DNA from: Gemmatimonadota bacterium
GTDB taxonomy: Bacteria > Gemmatimonadota > Gemmatimonadetes > Gemmatimonadales > Gemmatimonadaceae
DNA: 64,000 nucleotides
Assembly (NCBI GenBank): GCA_018969225.1
Contig: JAGWYS010000002.1
Span: 1-64,000, forward strand
Direction of reading: 5' to 3'
In this document: positions 29,184 through 38,283 of the stretch, in pieces
How the letters are laid out: each line of letters opens with the position of its first letter
How positions within the stretch are numbered: the stretch's first letter is position 1
The notes under the pieces: model-generated
The model's database searches: none
What the model saw: only the letters and a program-made list of their open reading frames with translations
What the model was told of the DNA's origin: nothing
Translations under genes and position numbers: made by a program

Positions 29184-29209
29184 CGGGCGCATCCCGAGGG
29201 ACGCGCCCG
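29184..29209 (-). terminator. Putative terminator hairpin downstream of the 29253..30614 gene
   Basis: Minus-strand RNA: CGGGCGCGUCCC-uc-GGGAUGCGCCCG (12 bp including one G.U). Confidence 0.5.
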
Positions 29210-29252
29210 CCGCCGCCCAATCACCGATCCTCCACCAGCCGCCACCGCACTG

Positions 29253-30614
29253 TCAGGGGAGCACAGCCCGGGGCTCCGTCACCTCGGTGCGGGCAACCCG
29301 ACGCGCCAGCAACCGATCGGGCGCGCCGTCCGCCTCGCGCAGGTCGCTGATCCGCGCCGCGCTGTACGACGCCTCCACTCGCACCACGCGCGCCACCGCC
29401 ACCACCTCCCCCGTCGCCCCGCCGCGACCCGGCCGTCGGTGCAACACGAATCGATCCCCGGGGTGCACCCCGTGACCGGCGCCCACGTCGAGCAGCACGA
29501 ACCCCTGCGGGGTCAGAAGCCGCCCCGCCTCCTGGACCCAGCGAACACGCGCGTTGAGTTCCGGCGCGCGCACGCCGTCGGCCGCGATCCACGGCGCCGC
29601 CTGCGACGCCACCGGCAGGAGGGGCTGACCGTCGGCGATGACCGCGAACTGGCTGCGCACCACGCCACGCGCCATGCCCTGCCCCACCCGCACCACTTCG
29701 ACCACCCCAGTGGGGACGGCCACCCGGAGGTTACCTCCCAGGTTGCCCGCCGTGACAACCGACGTGAGCCGGTCCCCCAGCCGGACCACCCCGTCGCCGG
29801 GGACGCGCCAAGACACCTCGTCATCGATCCGGTATCGACGGGGGAAGGCGTCGGGTGCACGGGTGCCAAGCGTCACGATCCCCACGATTGCCGCGCGGGC
29901 CAACCGCGCGGCGGCCACCGGAAAGGGCGCGGACTGGTGCTCCCCCACGAGCGTGCCCGGCGCATCGGCGGCCAGAAGGGCGCGGGCGCGCCGCTCGGAG
30001 TCGGCCGCGTCGGGGGCGATGCGGCGAAACACGGTATACCCCTCGTCGGCGGTGCGGGCCGCCGTCAGCTCCGACGCGCCAACCAGGCCGATGACCCGGA
30101 CACTCCGAGGCACGAGGTCTCGGCCTCCCTGGGGCAGCAAGGCAAGCCGGCCTGAGTCAATAGCGCCCGCCCTCGGTTCCTCAACCACCAGAGCCCCGCC
30201 ATACGGAATCTCCTCGGCGCCCTCGGCCCGGGAGGCGCCGGCGCGCTCCACGATGACCGGGGCGGGGCGCGCGCCGGCGGACCGGGGATCCGCCGGCGAC
30301 GTACGCGGCGCCGGGGTGCCGCGCCCTGCCGTGCGGGACGCTGGCGCCGCCTCCACCATGCCACCCGGTCCCGGGCTACCCAGCACGGAGGGGCGCCCCT
30401 GGGCGCGGACGACAGCGGGACGCCACAGCAGCAGCAACAGCATGACCGCCACCATGGCCGCCAGCAACCGGAGGAGCAACCCGCGCCGGCGAGCCTGCGC
30501 CGCCAACGAAGTAGGCAGTCGGACCCCCTCGTGGTGGAACTCGGCTGCGGGGTGGCCCCCCGTCACAGGGCGCATCGACACCTCATCGGTGGTGAAAGCC
30601 GGCAGGAGTGCCAA
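29253..30614 (-). CDS. Uncharacterised membrane-anchored envelope protein
   Basis: Uninterrupted 453-aa ORF; one N-terminal TM (LLLRLLAAMVAVMLLLLLWRP) and a repetitive beta-rich C-terminal part with GVHPGDRFVLHRRP. No family recognised. Confidence 0.65.
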   Translation of the reverse strand: MALLPAFTTDEVSMRPVTGGHPAAEFHHEGVRLPTSLAAQARRRGLLLRLLAAMVAVMLLLLLWRPAVVRAQGRPSVLGSPGPGGMVEAAPASRTAGRGTPAPRTSPADPRSAGARPAPVIVERAGASRAEGAEEIPYGGALVVEEPRAGAIDSGRLALLPQGGRDLVPRSVRVIGLVGASELTAARTADEGYTVFRRIAPDAADSERRARALLAADAPGTLVGEHQSAPFPVAAARLARAAIVGIVTLGTRAPDAFPRRYRIDDEVSWRVPGDGVVRLGDRLTSVVTAGNLGGNLRVAVPTGVVEVVRVGQGMARGVVRSQFAVIADGQPLLPVASQAAPWIAADGVRAPELNARVRWVQEAGRLLTPQGFVLLDVGAGHGVHPGDRFVLHRRPGRGGATGEVVAVARVVRVEASYSAARISDLREADGAPDRLLARRVARTEVTEPRAVLP

Positions 30615-30686
30615 CCGGATTGCCGGGCGAGGGAAGCGTCCCCCGCCCCATGGCGGGACGCGCCAAGCGCCTTCCGGTCACCACCC

Positions 30687-30731
30687 CCCCGCTCCTCGTG
30701 TGGCGACCTACCGATTGGTCGAGGAGCGGGG
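30687..30731 (-). terminator. 12-bp perfect stem-loop just downstream of ssb
   Basis: CCCCGCTCCTCG (30687-30698) / CGAGGAGCGGGG (30720-30731); 21-nt loop contains a second small dyad ACC-gatt-GGT. Confidence 0.6.
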
Positions 30732-30742
30732 CGCCGCATCGC

Positions 30743-31249
30743 TCAGAAAGGCAGGTCGTCGTCCGGGGCGTCGAAATCCGCCACGTCGAAGCTGCCACCC
30801 CCGCCGGCGGCCGGGGCCGCCTTGGGGCGAGGCGACGAGGCCGGCTGCCGGCGCGGCGCCATGTCGCCGCCCTCGTCACTCCCGCCGACTCCACCGCCAC
30901 GGCCGCCCAGGAGCATCAGCTCCCGCACCCGGATCTCGGTGACGTAGCGGGTCTGCCCTTCCTTGTCCTGGTACTGGCGATACTCGATCTCCCCCTCGAC
31001 GTACACCTTCTCGCCCTTGCGGACGTACTTCTCGACGACATCCGCGAGGCCGGAGCCGCGCGTGCTGTTGTTCCACGCGATGCACTTGTGCCACTCCGTC
31101 TTTTCCTGCTTGCTCCCCCCCTGATCGTTCCAACTCCGGCTGGTGGCCAGGGAGAAGCTGGCCACACGCCCCCCGTTGCTGGTGGTGCGGACCTCGGGAT
31201 CCCCTCCGACGTTGCCGATCAGAATGGCCTTGTTCAGGCTGCGACTCAC
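30743..31249 (-). CDS. ssb: Single-stranded DNA-binding protein
   Basis: MSRSLNKAILIGNVGGDPEVRTTSNGGRVASFSLATSRSW...; acidic tip DAPDDDLPF; SD AAGGAGG upstream. Confidence 0.96.
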   Translation of the reverse strand: MSRSLNKAILIGNVGGDPEVRTTSNGGRVASFSLATSRSWNDQGGSKQEKTEWHKCIAWNNSTRGSGLADVVEKYVRKGEKVYVEGEIEYRQYQDKEGQTRYVTEIRVRELMLLGGRGGGVGGSDEGGDMAPRRQPASSPRPKAAPAAGGGGSFDVADFDAPDDDLPF

Positions 31250-31288
31250 GATGCCTCCTTGCTGGGCGGGTGTGATGGGTACGGGCGA

Positions 31289-31317
31289 AAGCTAGGAGCC
31301 CCGGCGGGCGGTGCCAA
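31289..31317 (-). promoter_or_regulatory. Putative ssb promoter
   Basis: Minus strand TTGGCA (31317..31312) - 17 nt - TAGCTT (31294..31289), about 40 nt upstream of the ssb start. Confidence 0.45.
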
Positions 31318-31356
31318 ACCCTGGCACAACAGCCGGCAACATGGCAACGCAGGCGG

Positions 31357-31845
31357 TCAGCCTGCGGCCGCGGACGGCGCGGGGAGATCGCGCCGCAGCA
31401 CCAAGGCGTCTTCCGTCGGATGCCGGTAATAGCGGGGGCGCCGACCAACGGGGAGGAAGCCGTGCCGCGCGTACAGCGCGCGCGCCGGGGCGTTGCCCTC
31501 GCGGACCTCAAGGAACAGGGCTGCGGCGCCACGGGCAGCGGCGGCGTCCAGCGCCCGGGTCAGGAGGGCGTCAGCCACCCGGCGCCCCCGCACCTCGGGA
31601 GCCGTCGCCAGGTTGGCCAGATCACCCTCGGGGCCCGCATGCAGCACCACGCAATACCCGGCCATGGTCCCCTCCGGAGTCTCCGCCACGGTGCAGTCCA
31701 CATGGGGCTGTCCGATGAGTCCCAAGAACGCCTCGGGCGGCCACGGATCGACGAAGGACACCGATTCGATGGCGGCGATGGCCGCCACATCGGCGGCCGT
31801 GGCCACCCGGAGTCGCACCGCCAGCGGCGGCCGGGAAGCGGTCAC
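31357..31845 (-). CDS. rimI: Ribosomal protein S18-alanine N-acetyltransferase (GNAT)
   Basis: LRVATAADVAAIAAIESVSFVDPWPPEAFLGL, LATAPEVRGRRVADALLTRAL, LEVREGNAPARALYARHGFLPVGRRPRYY; GTG start overlapping the tsaB stop. Confidence 0.92.
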   Translation of the reverse strand: MTASRPPLAVRLRVATAADVAAIAAIESVSFVDPWPPEAFLGLIGQPHVDCTVAETPEGTMAGYCVVLHAGPEGDLANLATAPEVRGRRVADALLTRALDAAAARGAAALFLEVREGNAPARALYARHGFLPVGRRPRYYRHPTEDALVLRRDLPAPSAAAG

Positions 31846-32540
31846 GAGGCGGGCGCGGCGTCGCCCGCCGGCAGTGGGATGCCGTGACGGGCCTCCCATT
31901 GCACTTGCGCCTCGGCCAAGCGCCCGTAGGCGGGTTCCCAGGTGGCCAGGGGCACCGGAGCGCCCCACAGGCGCGGATCCAATCGCCCGATGCGATGCGC
32001 CGCCGGCATGACAAGGACCCCCTCCGCGTCCGGCTCGGGGGAAGCCACCACGGCAACCCGCACGCGACCCATGGCCGCCGCGTCCAGCGCCGCCCACGGC
32101 AGACGCTGCACGGGGCCCTGTGCCTCGACGACGCCGGCGGCATCGATCGTGACGGCCTGGGCAAAACGCTCGCCGCGAATCGCATCGGCATGCAGCAGGT
32201 ACCCACCCGGCCGCTCCAGCACCGTGGCGGCCAGCAGGAGCGACGGCACCGCATACAGGGGGCACCCGGCTCCGTGAGCGACCCCCTTGGCCAGCGCGGC
32301 CGCAATGCGCAGCGACGTGAAGCTCCCGGGGCCGTCCCCGCACACCACGGCCTCGACCTGGTTGGCGCGCATTCCGGCCTCCGCCAGCGCCTCCATGACG
32401 GCCGCCCAGAGCAGGTCGTCCGTCCCCGCTCCCAGGGCCACCGCGCGGGACACGGCACCCGCCGAGGTCAACACCGCCACCGCCCCCGCGCGGGTGCTGG
32501 CCTCCAGCACGAGCACGCGGGAGGGAAGGGGCGGGGTCAC
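31842..32540 (-). CDS. tsaB: tRNA t6A biosynthesis protein TsaB
   Basis: VLVLEASTRAGAVAVL, VVCGDGPGSFTSLRIAAALAKGVAHG; between tsaE and rimI. GTG start. Confidence 0.92.
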   Translation of the reverse strand: MTPPLPSRVLVLEASTRAGAVAVLTSAGAVSRAVALGAGTDDLLWAAVMEALAEAGMRANQVEAVVCGDGPGSFTSLRIAAALAKGVAHGAGCPLYAVPSLLLAATVLERPGGYLLHADAIRGERFAQAVTIDAAGVVEAQGPVQRLPWAALDAAAMGRVRVAVVASPEPDAEGVLVMPAAHRIGRLDPRLWGAPVPLATWEPAYGRLAEAQVQWEARHGIPLPAGDAAPAS

Positions 32541-33040
32541 GCCGCCTCCCCGACGCCGGCGGGAACGGTCACGGATCGACGGTCGGGATCGTCGGGCACG
32601 TGCGCCAACCGGAGATGCAGGGTACCGGACGGAAAGGTCCCGGCGGCCACCTCGGGCCACTCCACCAGCAGCAGGGGGGCGGTCGCCATGACCTCGTCCC
32701 ATCCGAGCGCCGCCAGTTCGTGCGGGGAACGCACCCGATACAAGTCCGCGTGCACCACGGGGCCGACCGGGGCCGGATACTCCTGGAGGATGGCGAAGGT
32801 CGGGCTGGTCACGGCGTCGAGGTCCGGGACGCCCGCCCCCTCGCAGATGGCGCGGACCAGGGTGGTCTTCCCCGCCCCCACCTCGCCCGAGAGCGTGACG
32901 ACCGCGGACGCGCCGGCGGACGCCGCGACGGCGGCGGCGAGCGACGCGCCGAGGTGGCGTCCCCAGGCGACGAGCGCCTGGCGGTCCGGCCAGTGGGGCG
33001 GGGCCGGGTCCAGCCGAGGCGCGCGCCGGTCAGCGCCCAC
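32537..33040 (-). CDS. tsaE: tRNA t6A biosynthesis ATPase TsaE
   Basis: [43 protein letters not shown]...[12 protein letters not shown] start overlapping the uvrB end. Confidence 0.93.
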   Translation of the reverse strand: MGADRRAPRLDPAPPHWPDRQALVAWGRHLGASLAAAVAASAGASAVVTLSGEVGAGKTTLVRAICEGAGVPDLDAVTSPTFAILQEYPAPVGPVVHADLYRVRSPHELAALGWDEVMATAPLLLVEWPEVAAGTFPSGTLHLRLAHVPDDPDRRSVTVPAGVGEAA

Positions 33041-35174
33041 GGCGGCTCCCCCCCCGGCGCGCCCCGCCACCGCCCGGCGCGCTTCCCGGGGGTCTCGGCG
33101 GCGGAGGGGCGGGATTGCCCCGCGCCACGGGCGCGGCGTCCCCGAGGGCGGTGCGCACCTCGAACAGCTGGTCGCGCAGTCGGGCGGCCGCCTCGAAGTC
33201 CAGCGCCGCCGCCGCCTCGCGCATGGCCGCCTCCAGCGTCGGCACCAGGGCCTCCAGCTCATCACGCGACCGAGGGGCCTCCTCACCCGGGAGCCGGCGC
33301 TGCGCCGACCGGCCGCTCCCCCGGCCACCTCGACCCGCGTCCCGCTCCGCCTCGCGCTCCTGCCGTGCATCGGCCACGCGCGTGATAAACTTCACCTCGT
33401 CCACGCTGCGCCGGACGCCCGCCGGGACGATGCCGTGGGCGCGGTTGTGCGCGTCCTGCGCCGCCCGGCGCCGGTTGGTCTCCTCGATGGCCCGCGCCAT
33501 CGAGCCGGTGACGCGGTCGGCGTACAGGATGGCGCGCCCGTCCAGGTGCCGCGCGGCGCGGCCGATGGTCTGGATCAGCGACCGGTCGCTGCGCAGGAAC
33601 CCCTCCTGGTCGGCGTCGAGGATGGCCACCAGCGACACCTCGGGCATGTCCAGCCCCTCGCGCAGGAGGTTGATCCCCACGAGGACGTCGAACTCCCCCA
33701 GCCGGAGGCCGCGCACGATCTCCATGCGCTCGATGGCGTCGATGTCGGAGTGCATGTAGCGCACCCGCACCCCCACCTGCTGCAGGTAGTCGGTCAGGTC
33801 CTCGGCCATGCGCTTGGTGAGCGTGGTGACCAGCACGCGCTCCCCCCGCCGCTCCCGCAGGCGCACCTCGTGCAGCAGGTCGTCCACCTGCCCCTTGACC
33901 GGACGGATCTCGACGACCGGGTCCAGCAGCCCGGTGGGGCGGATGACCTGCTCGACGACGGCCCCCTCGGAGAGCTGCAGTTCCAGCTCGCCGGGGGTGG
34001 CGGAGACGCTCACCATGCGCGGGACGAGCGCCAGGAACTCGTCGAAGAGGAGCGGGCGGTTGTCGAGGGCGCTGGGGAGCCGGAAGCCGAAATCCACGAG
34101 CGTGAGCTTCCGGGCGCGGTCGCCGTTGTACATGGCGCGCACCTGCGGCAGGGTGACGTGGGACTCGTCCACCACCACCAGGTAATCGTCGGGGAAGTAG
34201 TCCAGGAGACAGGCCGGGCGCTCCCCGGCCTGCCGGCCGCTCAGGTGGCGCGAGTAGTTCTCGACGCCCGCGCAGGTCCCGATCTCGAGGAGCATCTCCA
34301 GGTCGAACTGGGTGCGCTGCTCGAGGCGCTGCGCCTCCAGCAGCTTCCCGGCGCCGCGCAGCTCCTCGAGGCGGGCCGCCAGCTCGCCCCGGATGGCGGC
34401 CGAGGCGCGCTCGATGGTGGGGCGGCTGGTGATGAAGTGCTTGGCCGGATAGACGGCCATCCGGTCCAGCGTGGCGATGGTGGCGCCGGTGAGGGGGTCC
34501 ACCTTGGAGATGCGCTCCACCTCGTCCCCCCACAGCTCGAGGCGCACCGCCTGCTCCTCGTAGGCGGGAAACACCTCGACGGTGTCCCCGCGCACGCGGA
34601 AGGTCCCGCGATCGAACGCGACGTCGTTGCGGAGGTACTGGATCCCCACGAGCGCGCGGAGGAGGTCGTCGCGGGCGATCCGCTGCCCCCGGTTCACCGC
34701 CACCATCCGCTCGCGGTAGGAGACCGGGTCGCCGAGGCCGTAGATGGCCGACACCGTGGCCACGATGACGACGTCCTCGCGCTCCATGAGCGACGACGTG
34801 GCCCGCAACCGGAGGCGGTCGATGTCCTCGTTGATGCTGGCGTCCTTCTCGATGTAGGTGTCGCTGGCCGGGACGTAGGCCTCGGGCTGGTAGTAGTCGT
34901 AGTACGAGATGAAGTACTCGACGGCGTTGCCGGGGAAGAACGCCTTGAGCTCGCCGTACAGCTGGGCGGCGAGCGTCTTGTTGTGCGACAGCACCAGCGT
35001 GGGACGCCCCCACTCGGCGATGACGTGGGCCATCGTCATCGTCTTGCCGGACCCGGTGACCCCGAGCAGCGTCTGGAACCGGTCGCCGCGGCGCAGCCCG
35101 GCGCCCAGCTCGACGATGGCGCGCGGCTGGTCCCCGGCCGGCGCGAACGGGGCCTCGACGCGGAAGGCGCCCAT
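33030..35174 (-). CDS. uvrB: Excinuclease ABC subunit UvrB
   Basis: [60 protein letters not shown]-terminal UVR motif. Confidence 0.98.
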   Translation of the reverse strand: MGAFRVEAPFAPAGDQPRAIVELGAGLRRGDRFQTLLGVTGSGKTMTMAHVIAEWGRPTLVLSHNKTLAAQLYGELKAFFPGNAVEYFISYYDYYQPEAYVPASDTYIEKDASINEDIDRLRLRATSSLMEREDVVIVATVSAIYGLGDPVSYRERMVAVNRGQRIARDDLLRALVGIQYLRNDVAFDRGTFRVRGDTVEVFPAYEEQAVRLELWGDEVERISKVDPLTGATIATLDRMAVYPAKHFITSRPTIERASAAIRGELAARLEELRGAGKLLEAQRLEQRTQFDLEMLLEIGTCAGVENYSRHLSGRQAGERPACLLDYFPDDYLVVVDESHVTLPQVRAMYNGDRARKLTLVDFGFRLPSALDNRPLLFDEFLALVPRMVSVSATPGELELQLSEGAVVEQVIRPTGLLDPVVEIRPVKGQVDDLLHEVRLRERRGERVLVTTLTKRMAEDLTDYLQQVGVRVRYMHSDIDAIERMEIVRGLRLGEFDVLVGINLLREGLDMPEVSLVAILDADQEGFLRSDRSLIQTIGRAARHLDGRAILYADRVTGSMARAIEETNRRRAAQDAHNRAHGIVPAGVRRSVDEVKFITRVADARQEREAERDAGRGGRGSGRSAQRRLPGEEAPRSRDELEALVPTLEAAMREAAAALDFEAAARLRDQLFEVRTALGDAAPVARGNPAPPPPRPPGSAPGGGGARRGGSRRGR

Positions 35175-35190
35175 GACGGGTCCGGCGCCG

Positions 35191-37395
35191 TCAGGCGTCG
35201 GAGACGAGCTTCTCGCGACGGCTCACCGCCGCGATCCCCTTGACCCGGCGCGCCGCCCGCATGATGCGCTCGAGGTGGGCCAGGTTCTCCACCTCCACCA
35301 TGGCGGCACCGGTCACCTTCCCCTCGCTGGTCTTGAGCTCGAGGCTCCGGATGTCGGTGCCGGTGGCGCTGACGGCGGCGGCAACGTCGGCGTACAACCC
35401 GCGGCGATCGGTTCCCTCGAGCACGAGCCGGACGACGAAACGCTCCCCCTCCATCTCCCGCCAGTCGATCTCGAGCCGCCGCTCGGGTTCGTGGGCCAGC
35501 AGCAGCAGGTTGGGGCAGTCCCCCCGGTGGATGCTGACGCCGCGCCCGCGCGTGACGTACCCCACCACCTGGTCCCCGGGAACCGGCTGGCAGCACTGCG
35601 AGTACCGCACGAGGAGCCCGTCCGCGCCCTGGATGCGGATCCCCCGCCCGGTGCCGCGCACGCGTTCCACCAGGCGGCCCAGCGTGCCGGGCTTCTCCGG
35701 CTCGGGAGCACCCTCCAGGTCGGGGTGGAGCGCCTTGAGCACCTGCATCACGTGCACGTCGCCGGCGCCCACCGAGGCGATGAGGTGGCTGGCATCGCGG
35801 ATCTTGAGCAGGCGCGCCACCGGCAACAGCGCCCCCTCGTCCAGCTTGGGGAGCCGCCGGCGGCGCAGCTCGCGCTCGAGGATCTCCCGCCCCAGGCGCA
35901 TCGCCGACGAGTGCTCCTCGAGGCGGAGCATCTGGCGGATCTTGTGGCGGGCCCGCCCGGTCCGCACGTGCGCCAGCCAGTCGCGGCTGGGGCGCGCATT
36001 CGGGTGCGTCAGGATCTCGACGGTGTCGGAGTTCTTCAGCTCCCGCGACAGCGGGGCGATGCGTCCGTTGACGCGCGCCCCCGAGCACCGCGCCCCCACC
36101 TGCGTGTGGACGGCGAAGGCGAAGTCCAGCGGGGTGGCACCCTTGGGGAGCTGGATCACGTCCCCCGTGGGCGTGAAGACGAAGATCTCGTCCTGATACA
36201 GGTCGAGCTTGAGGAACTCGAGGAACTCCCCGGGCGTCTCCGCATCCAGCTGCAGCTCAAGCACCTGGCGGAACCACGACAGGTGGCGGTCCAGCTCGTC
36301 GGTCCCCTGCGCGCTCTCCTTGTACAGCCAGTGCGCCGCGATGCCGAAGTCGGCCGTGCGGTGCATCTCGCGCGTGCGGATCTGGATCTCGAACAGCTGC
36401 CGCCCGGGGCCGAACACGGTGGTGTGCAGCGACTGGTAGCCGTTGGACTTGGGCTGCGCGATGTAGTCCTTGATGCGCTCCTGCACGGGCGTCCACCCGT
36501 CGTGGATCACCCCGAGCGCGTGGTAGCACTCGAGCACGTTGGGGACGATGACCCGGATGGCCAGGAGGTCGTAGATCTCCTCGTAGGGGCGGTCGCGCTG
36601 CTGCATCTTCTTGTGGATCGACCACAGGTGCTTCGGACGCCCCGTGACCTCCACGCCCGCGATCCCCGCCTCGGCCAGCCGCTTCTCCAGCGGCTCCCGC
36701 ATCTGCGCAATCAGCCCCTCCCGCTCCCCGCGCTTGGCCGCCACCAGCCGCACCAGCGTGCGGTAGGCCTCGGGTTCGAGGTGCTTGAACGCGAGGTCCT
36801 CCAGCTCCCACCGCATCTTCGCCATGCCGAAGCGGTGCGCGAGCGGCGCATACAAATCGCGCGTCTCCTGCGCGATCCGCCGCCGCTTCTCCGGGGCGAG
36901 CCAATCCAGCGTGCGCATGTTGTGCAGCCGGTCGGCCAGCTTGATGAGGATGACCCGGGCATCCTTGGCCACCGACAGCAGCAACTTCCGGTAGTTCTCG
37001 ACCTGCCGCTCCTCGCGCGAGGAGAGGGGGAGGTTGGCGATCTTGGTGAGCCCGTCCACGATCTGGGCCACCTCGCCGCCGAACTCCCGCCGCACGTCCT
37101 CCACGGTGACGTCGGTGTCCTCGACCACGTCGTGCAGCAGGCCGCACGCCACGGTGGTGCTGTCCAGCTGCAGCTCGGCCAGCACGCGCGCCACCTCCAC
37201 GCAGTGCGAGACGTAGGGCTCCCCCGAGGAACGCACCTGGCCCGCGTGCGCCGCCTCCGAGAACCGGTAGGCGCGCACCAACAGGGGCGCGTCGAGGCGG
37301 TCGGTGACGGCCTCGTCGCCCAGCACGAAGCCGGGAATGTCCTGATGCAGCGCGATCGTGGTCACGACGCCTCGCTCCCGCGCGCCCGGAGCCAT
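35191..37395 (-). CDS. RelA/SpoT family (p)ppGpp synthetase/hydrolase
   Basis: HD domain ([29 protein letters not shown]...[13 protein letters not shown]), synthetase ([37 protein letters not shown]), TGS and ACT domains. Confidence 0.96.
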   Translation of the reverse strand: MAPGARERGVVTTIALHQDIPGFVLGDEAVTDRLDAPLLVRAYRFSEAAHAGQVRSSGEPYVSHCVEVARVLAELQLDSTTVACGLLHDVVEDTDVTVEDVRREFGGEVAQIVDGLTKIANLPLSSREERQVENYRKLLLSVAKDARVILIKLADRLHNMRTLDWLAPEKRRRIAQETRDLYAPLAHRFGMAKMRWELEDLAFKHLEPEAYRTLVRLVAAKRGEREGLIAQMREPLEKRLAEAGIAGVEVTGRPKHLWSIHKKMQQRDRPYEEIYDLLAIRVIVPNVLECYHALGVIHDGWTPVQERIKDYIAQPKSNGYQSLHTTVFGPGRQLFEIQIRTREMHRTADFGIAAHWLYKESAQGTDELDRHLSWFRQVLELQLDAETPGEFLEFLKLDLYQDEIFVFTPTGDVIQLPKGATPLDFAFAVHTQVGARCSGARVNGRIAPLSRELKNSDTVEILTHPNARPSRDWLAHVRTGRARHKIRQMLRLEEHSSAMRLGREILERELRRRRLPKLDEGALLPVARLLKIRDASHLIASVGAGDVHVMQVLKALHPDLEGAPEPEKPGTLGRLVERVRGTGRGIRIQGADGLLVRYSQCCQPVPGDQVVGYVTRGRGVSIHRGDCPNLLLLAHEPERRLEIDWREMEGERFVVRLVLEGTDRRGLYADVAAAVSATGTDIRSLELKTSEGKVTGAAMVEVENLAHLERIMRAARRVKGIAAVSRREKLVSDA

Positions 37396-37480
37396 CACAC
37401 CCCGCCGGGCGGCAAGGGCCTCCGGCTCCGGAGACGTTCCGAAAACTAACAGGTCCCGGCAACGCCCGGTGCCCGGGCCC

Positions 37481-38179
37481 CTAGAGCCATCCGGCCTCGG
37501 CAAAACTCACGTACCGCCCGCGGCCCACGATGACATGGTCATGGACCGGGATGTCCAGCAGCCGACCGGCCGCCACCAACTGCGCGGTCACCACGCGATC
37601 CTCGGCGCTCGGGGACGGATCGCCGCTGGGGTGGTTGTGCACCAGGATCACCGCTGCCGCCCGCTCGGCGATCGCCTCCCGGAACACCTCCCGCGGATGC
37701 ACCAACGACGCGTCCAGCAATCCCCGCGTGACCAGCACGTCGCGCTCCAGCCGATGCTGGGCATCCAGGATGGCCACGTGGAATTCCTCCACGGGCGCGT
37801 CCTGAAGCCGGGGCTGGAATACGGCAGCCACCTCGCGCGGGGTCCGGAGAGGCACCCCCGCCCCGCGGGCCTCCCCGGCCATGCGGCGCCCCAACTCCAG
37901 CGCCGCGTGGACCGCCAAGGCCCGGGCCGTTCCCACCCCGGCAACGCGGGTGAGCGCCGCCGGGGGGGTGGCCGCCAGACGGCCCAACGAGCCCTCGCAG
38001 TGGGCCAACACCCCCTGCGCGCAGTCGAGCACCGACTGCCCCCCTCCGCCTGTGCCCAGCACCACGGCCAGCAACTCGCTGGTGGTGAGCGCCGCCCCGC
38101 CCAACGCCCGCAGGCGTTCACGCGGCCGATCCCCCTGGGGGAGTTCCCGCACCCGTCGAAGAAGCAACGACCTAGGCAT
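37481..38179 (-). CDS. radC: DNA repair-associated JAB-domain protein RadC
   Basis: ERLRALGGAALTTSELLAVVLGTG, EEFHVAILDAQHRLERD, VILVHNHPSGDPSPSAED. Confidence 0.95.
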   Translation of the reverse strand: MPRSLLLRRVRELPQGDRPRERLRALGGAALTTSELLAVVLGTGGGGQSVLDCAQGVLAHCEGSLGRLAATPPAALTRVAGVGTARALAVHAALELGRRMAGEARGAGVPLRTPREVAAVFQPRLQDAPVEEFHVAILDAQHRLERDVLVTRGLLDASLVHPREVFREAIAERAAAVILVHNHPSGDPSPSAEDRVVTAQLVAAGRLLDIPVHDHVIVGRGRYVSFAEAGWL

Positions 38180-38283
38180 GGGCGCAGAATGCGATTGCCC
38201 CCTCCCCTGCGCCAACCCGCAGAACGCCGCCCCTCCCCCCGCGCTGCATCCCTCCGGTGGAGAGGCTCCCGATGGGCAGGCCG

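Noticed and set aside
10057-30614. Search for a defence or secretion island hidden in the tol/tat/hut region
   Set aside because: All ORFs resolve to housekeeping families except the radical SAM protein and small unknowns. No nuclease, helicase, toxin or reverse transcriptase motif seen.
31884-35243. Plus-strand 1119-aa ORF
   Set aside because: Antisense of tsaB/tsaE/uvrB; GC-driven artefact.
37423-37436. CTCCGGCTCCGGAG palindrome upstream of rel
   Set aside because: Only 6-bp arms in GC-rich sequence; likely chance without comparative support.
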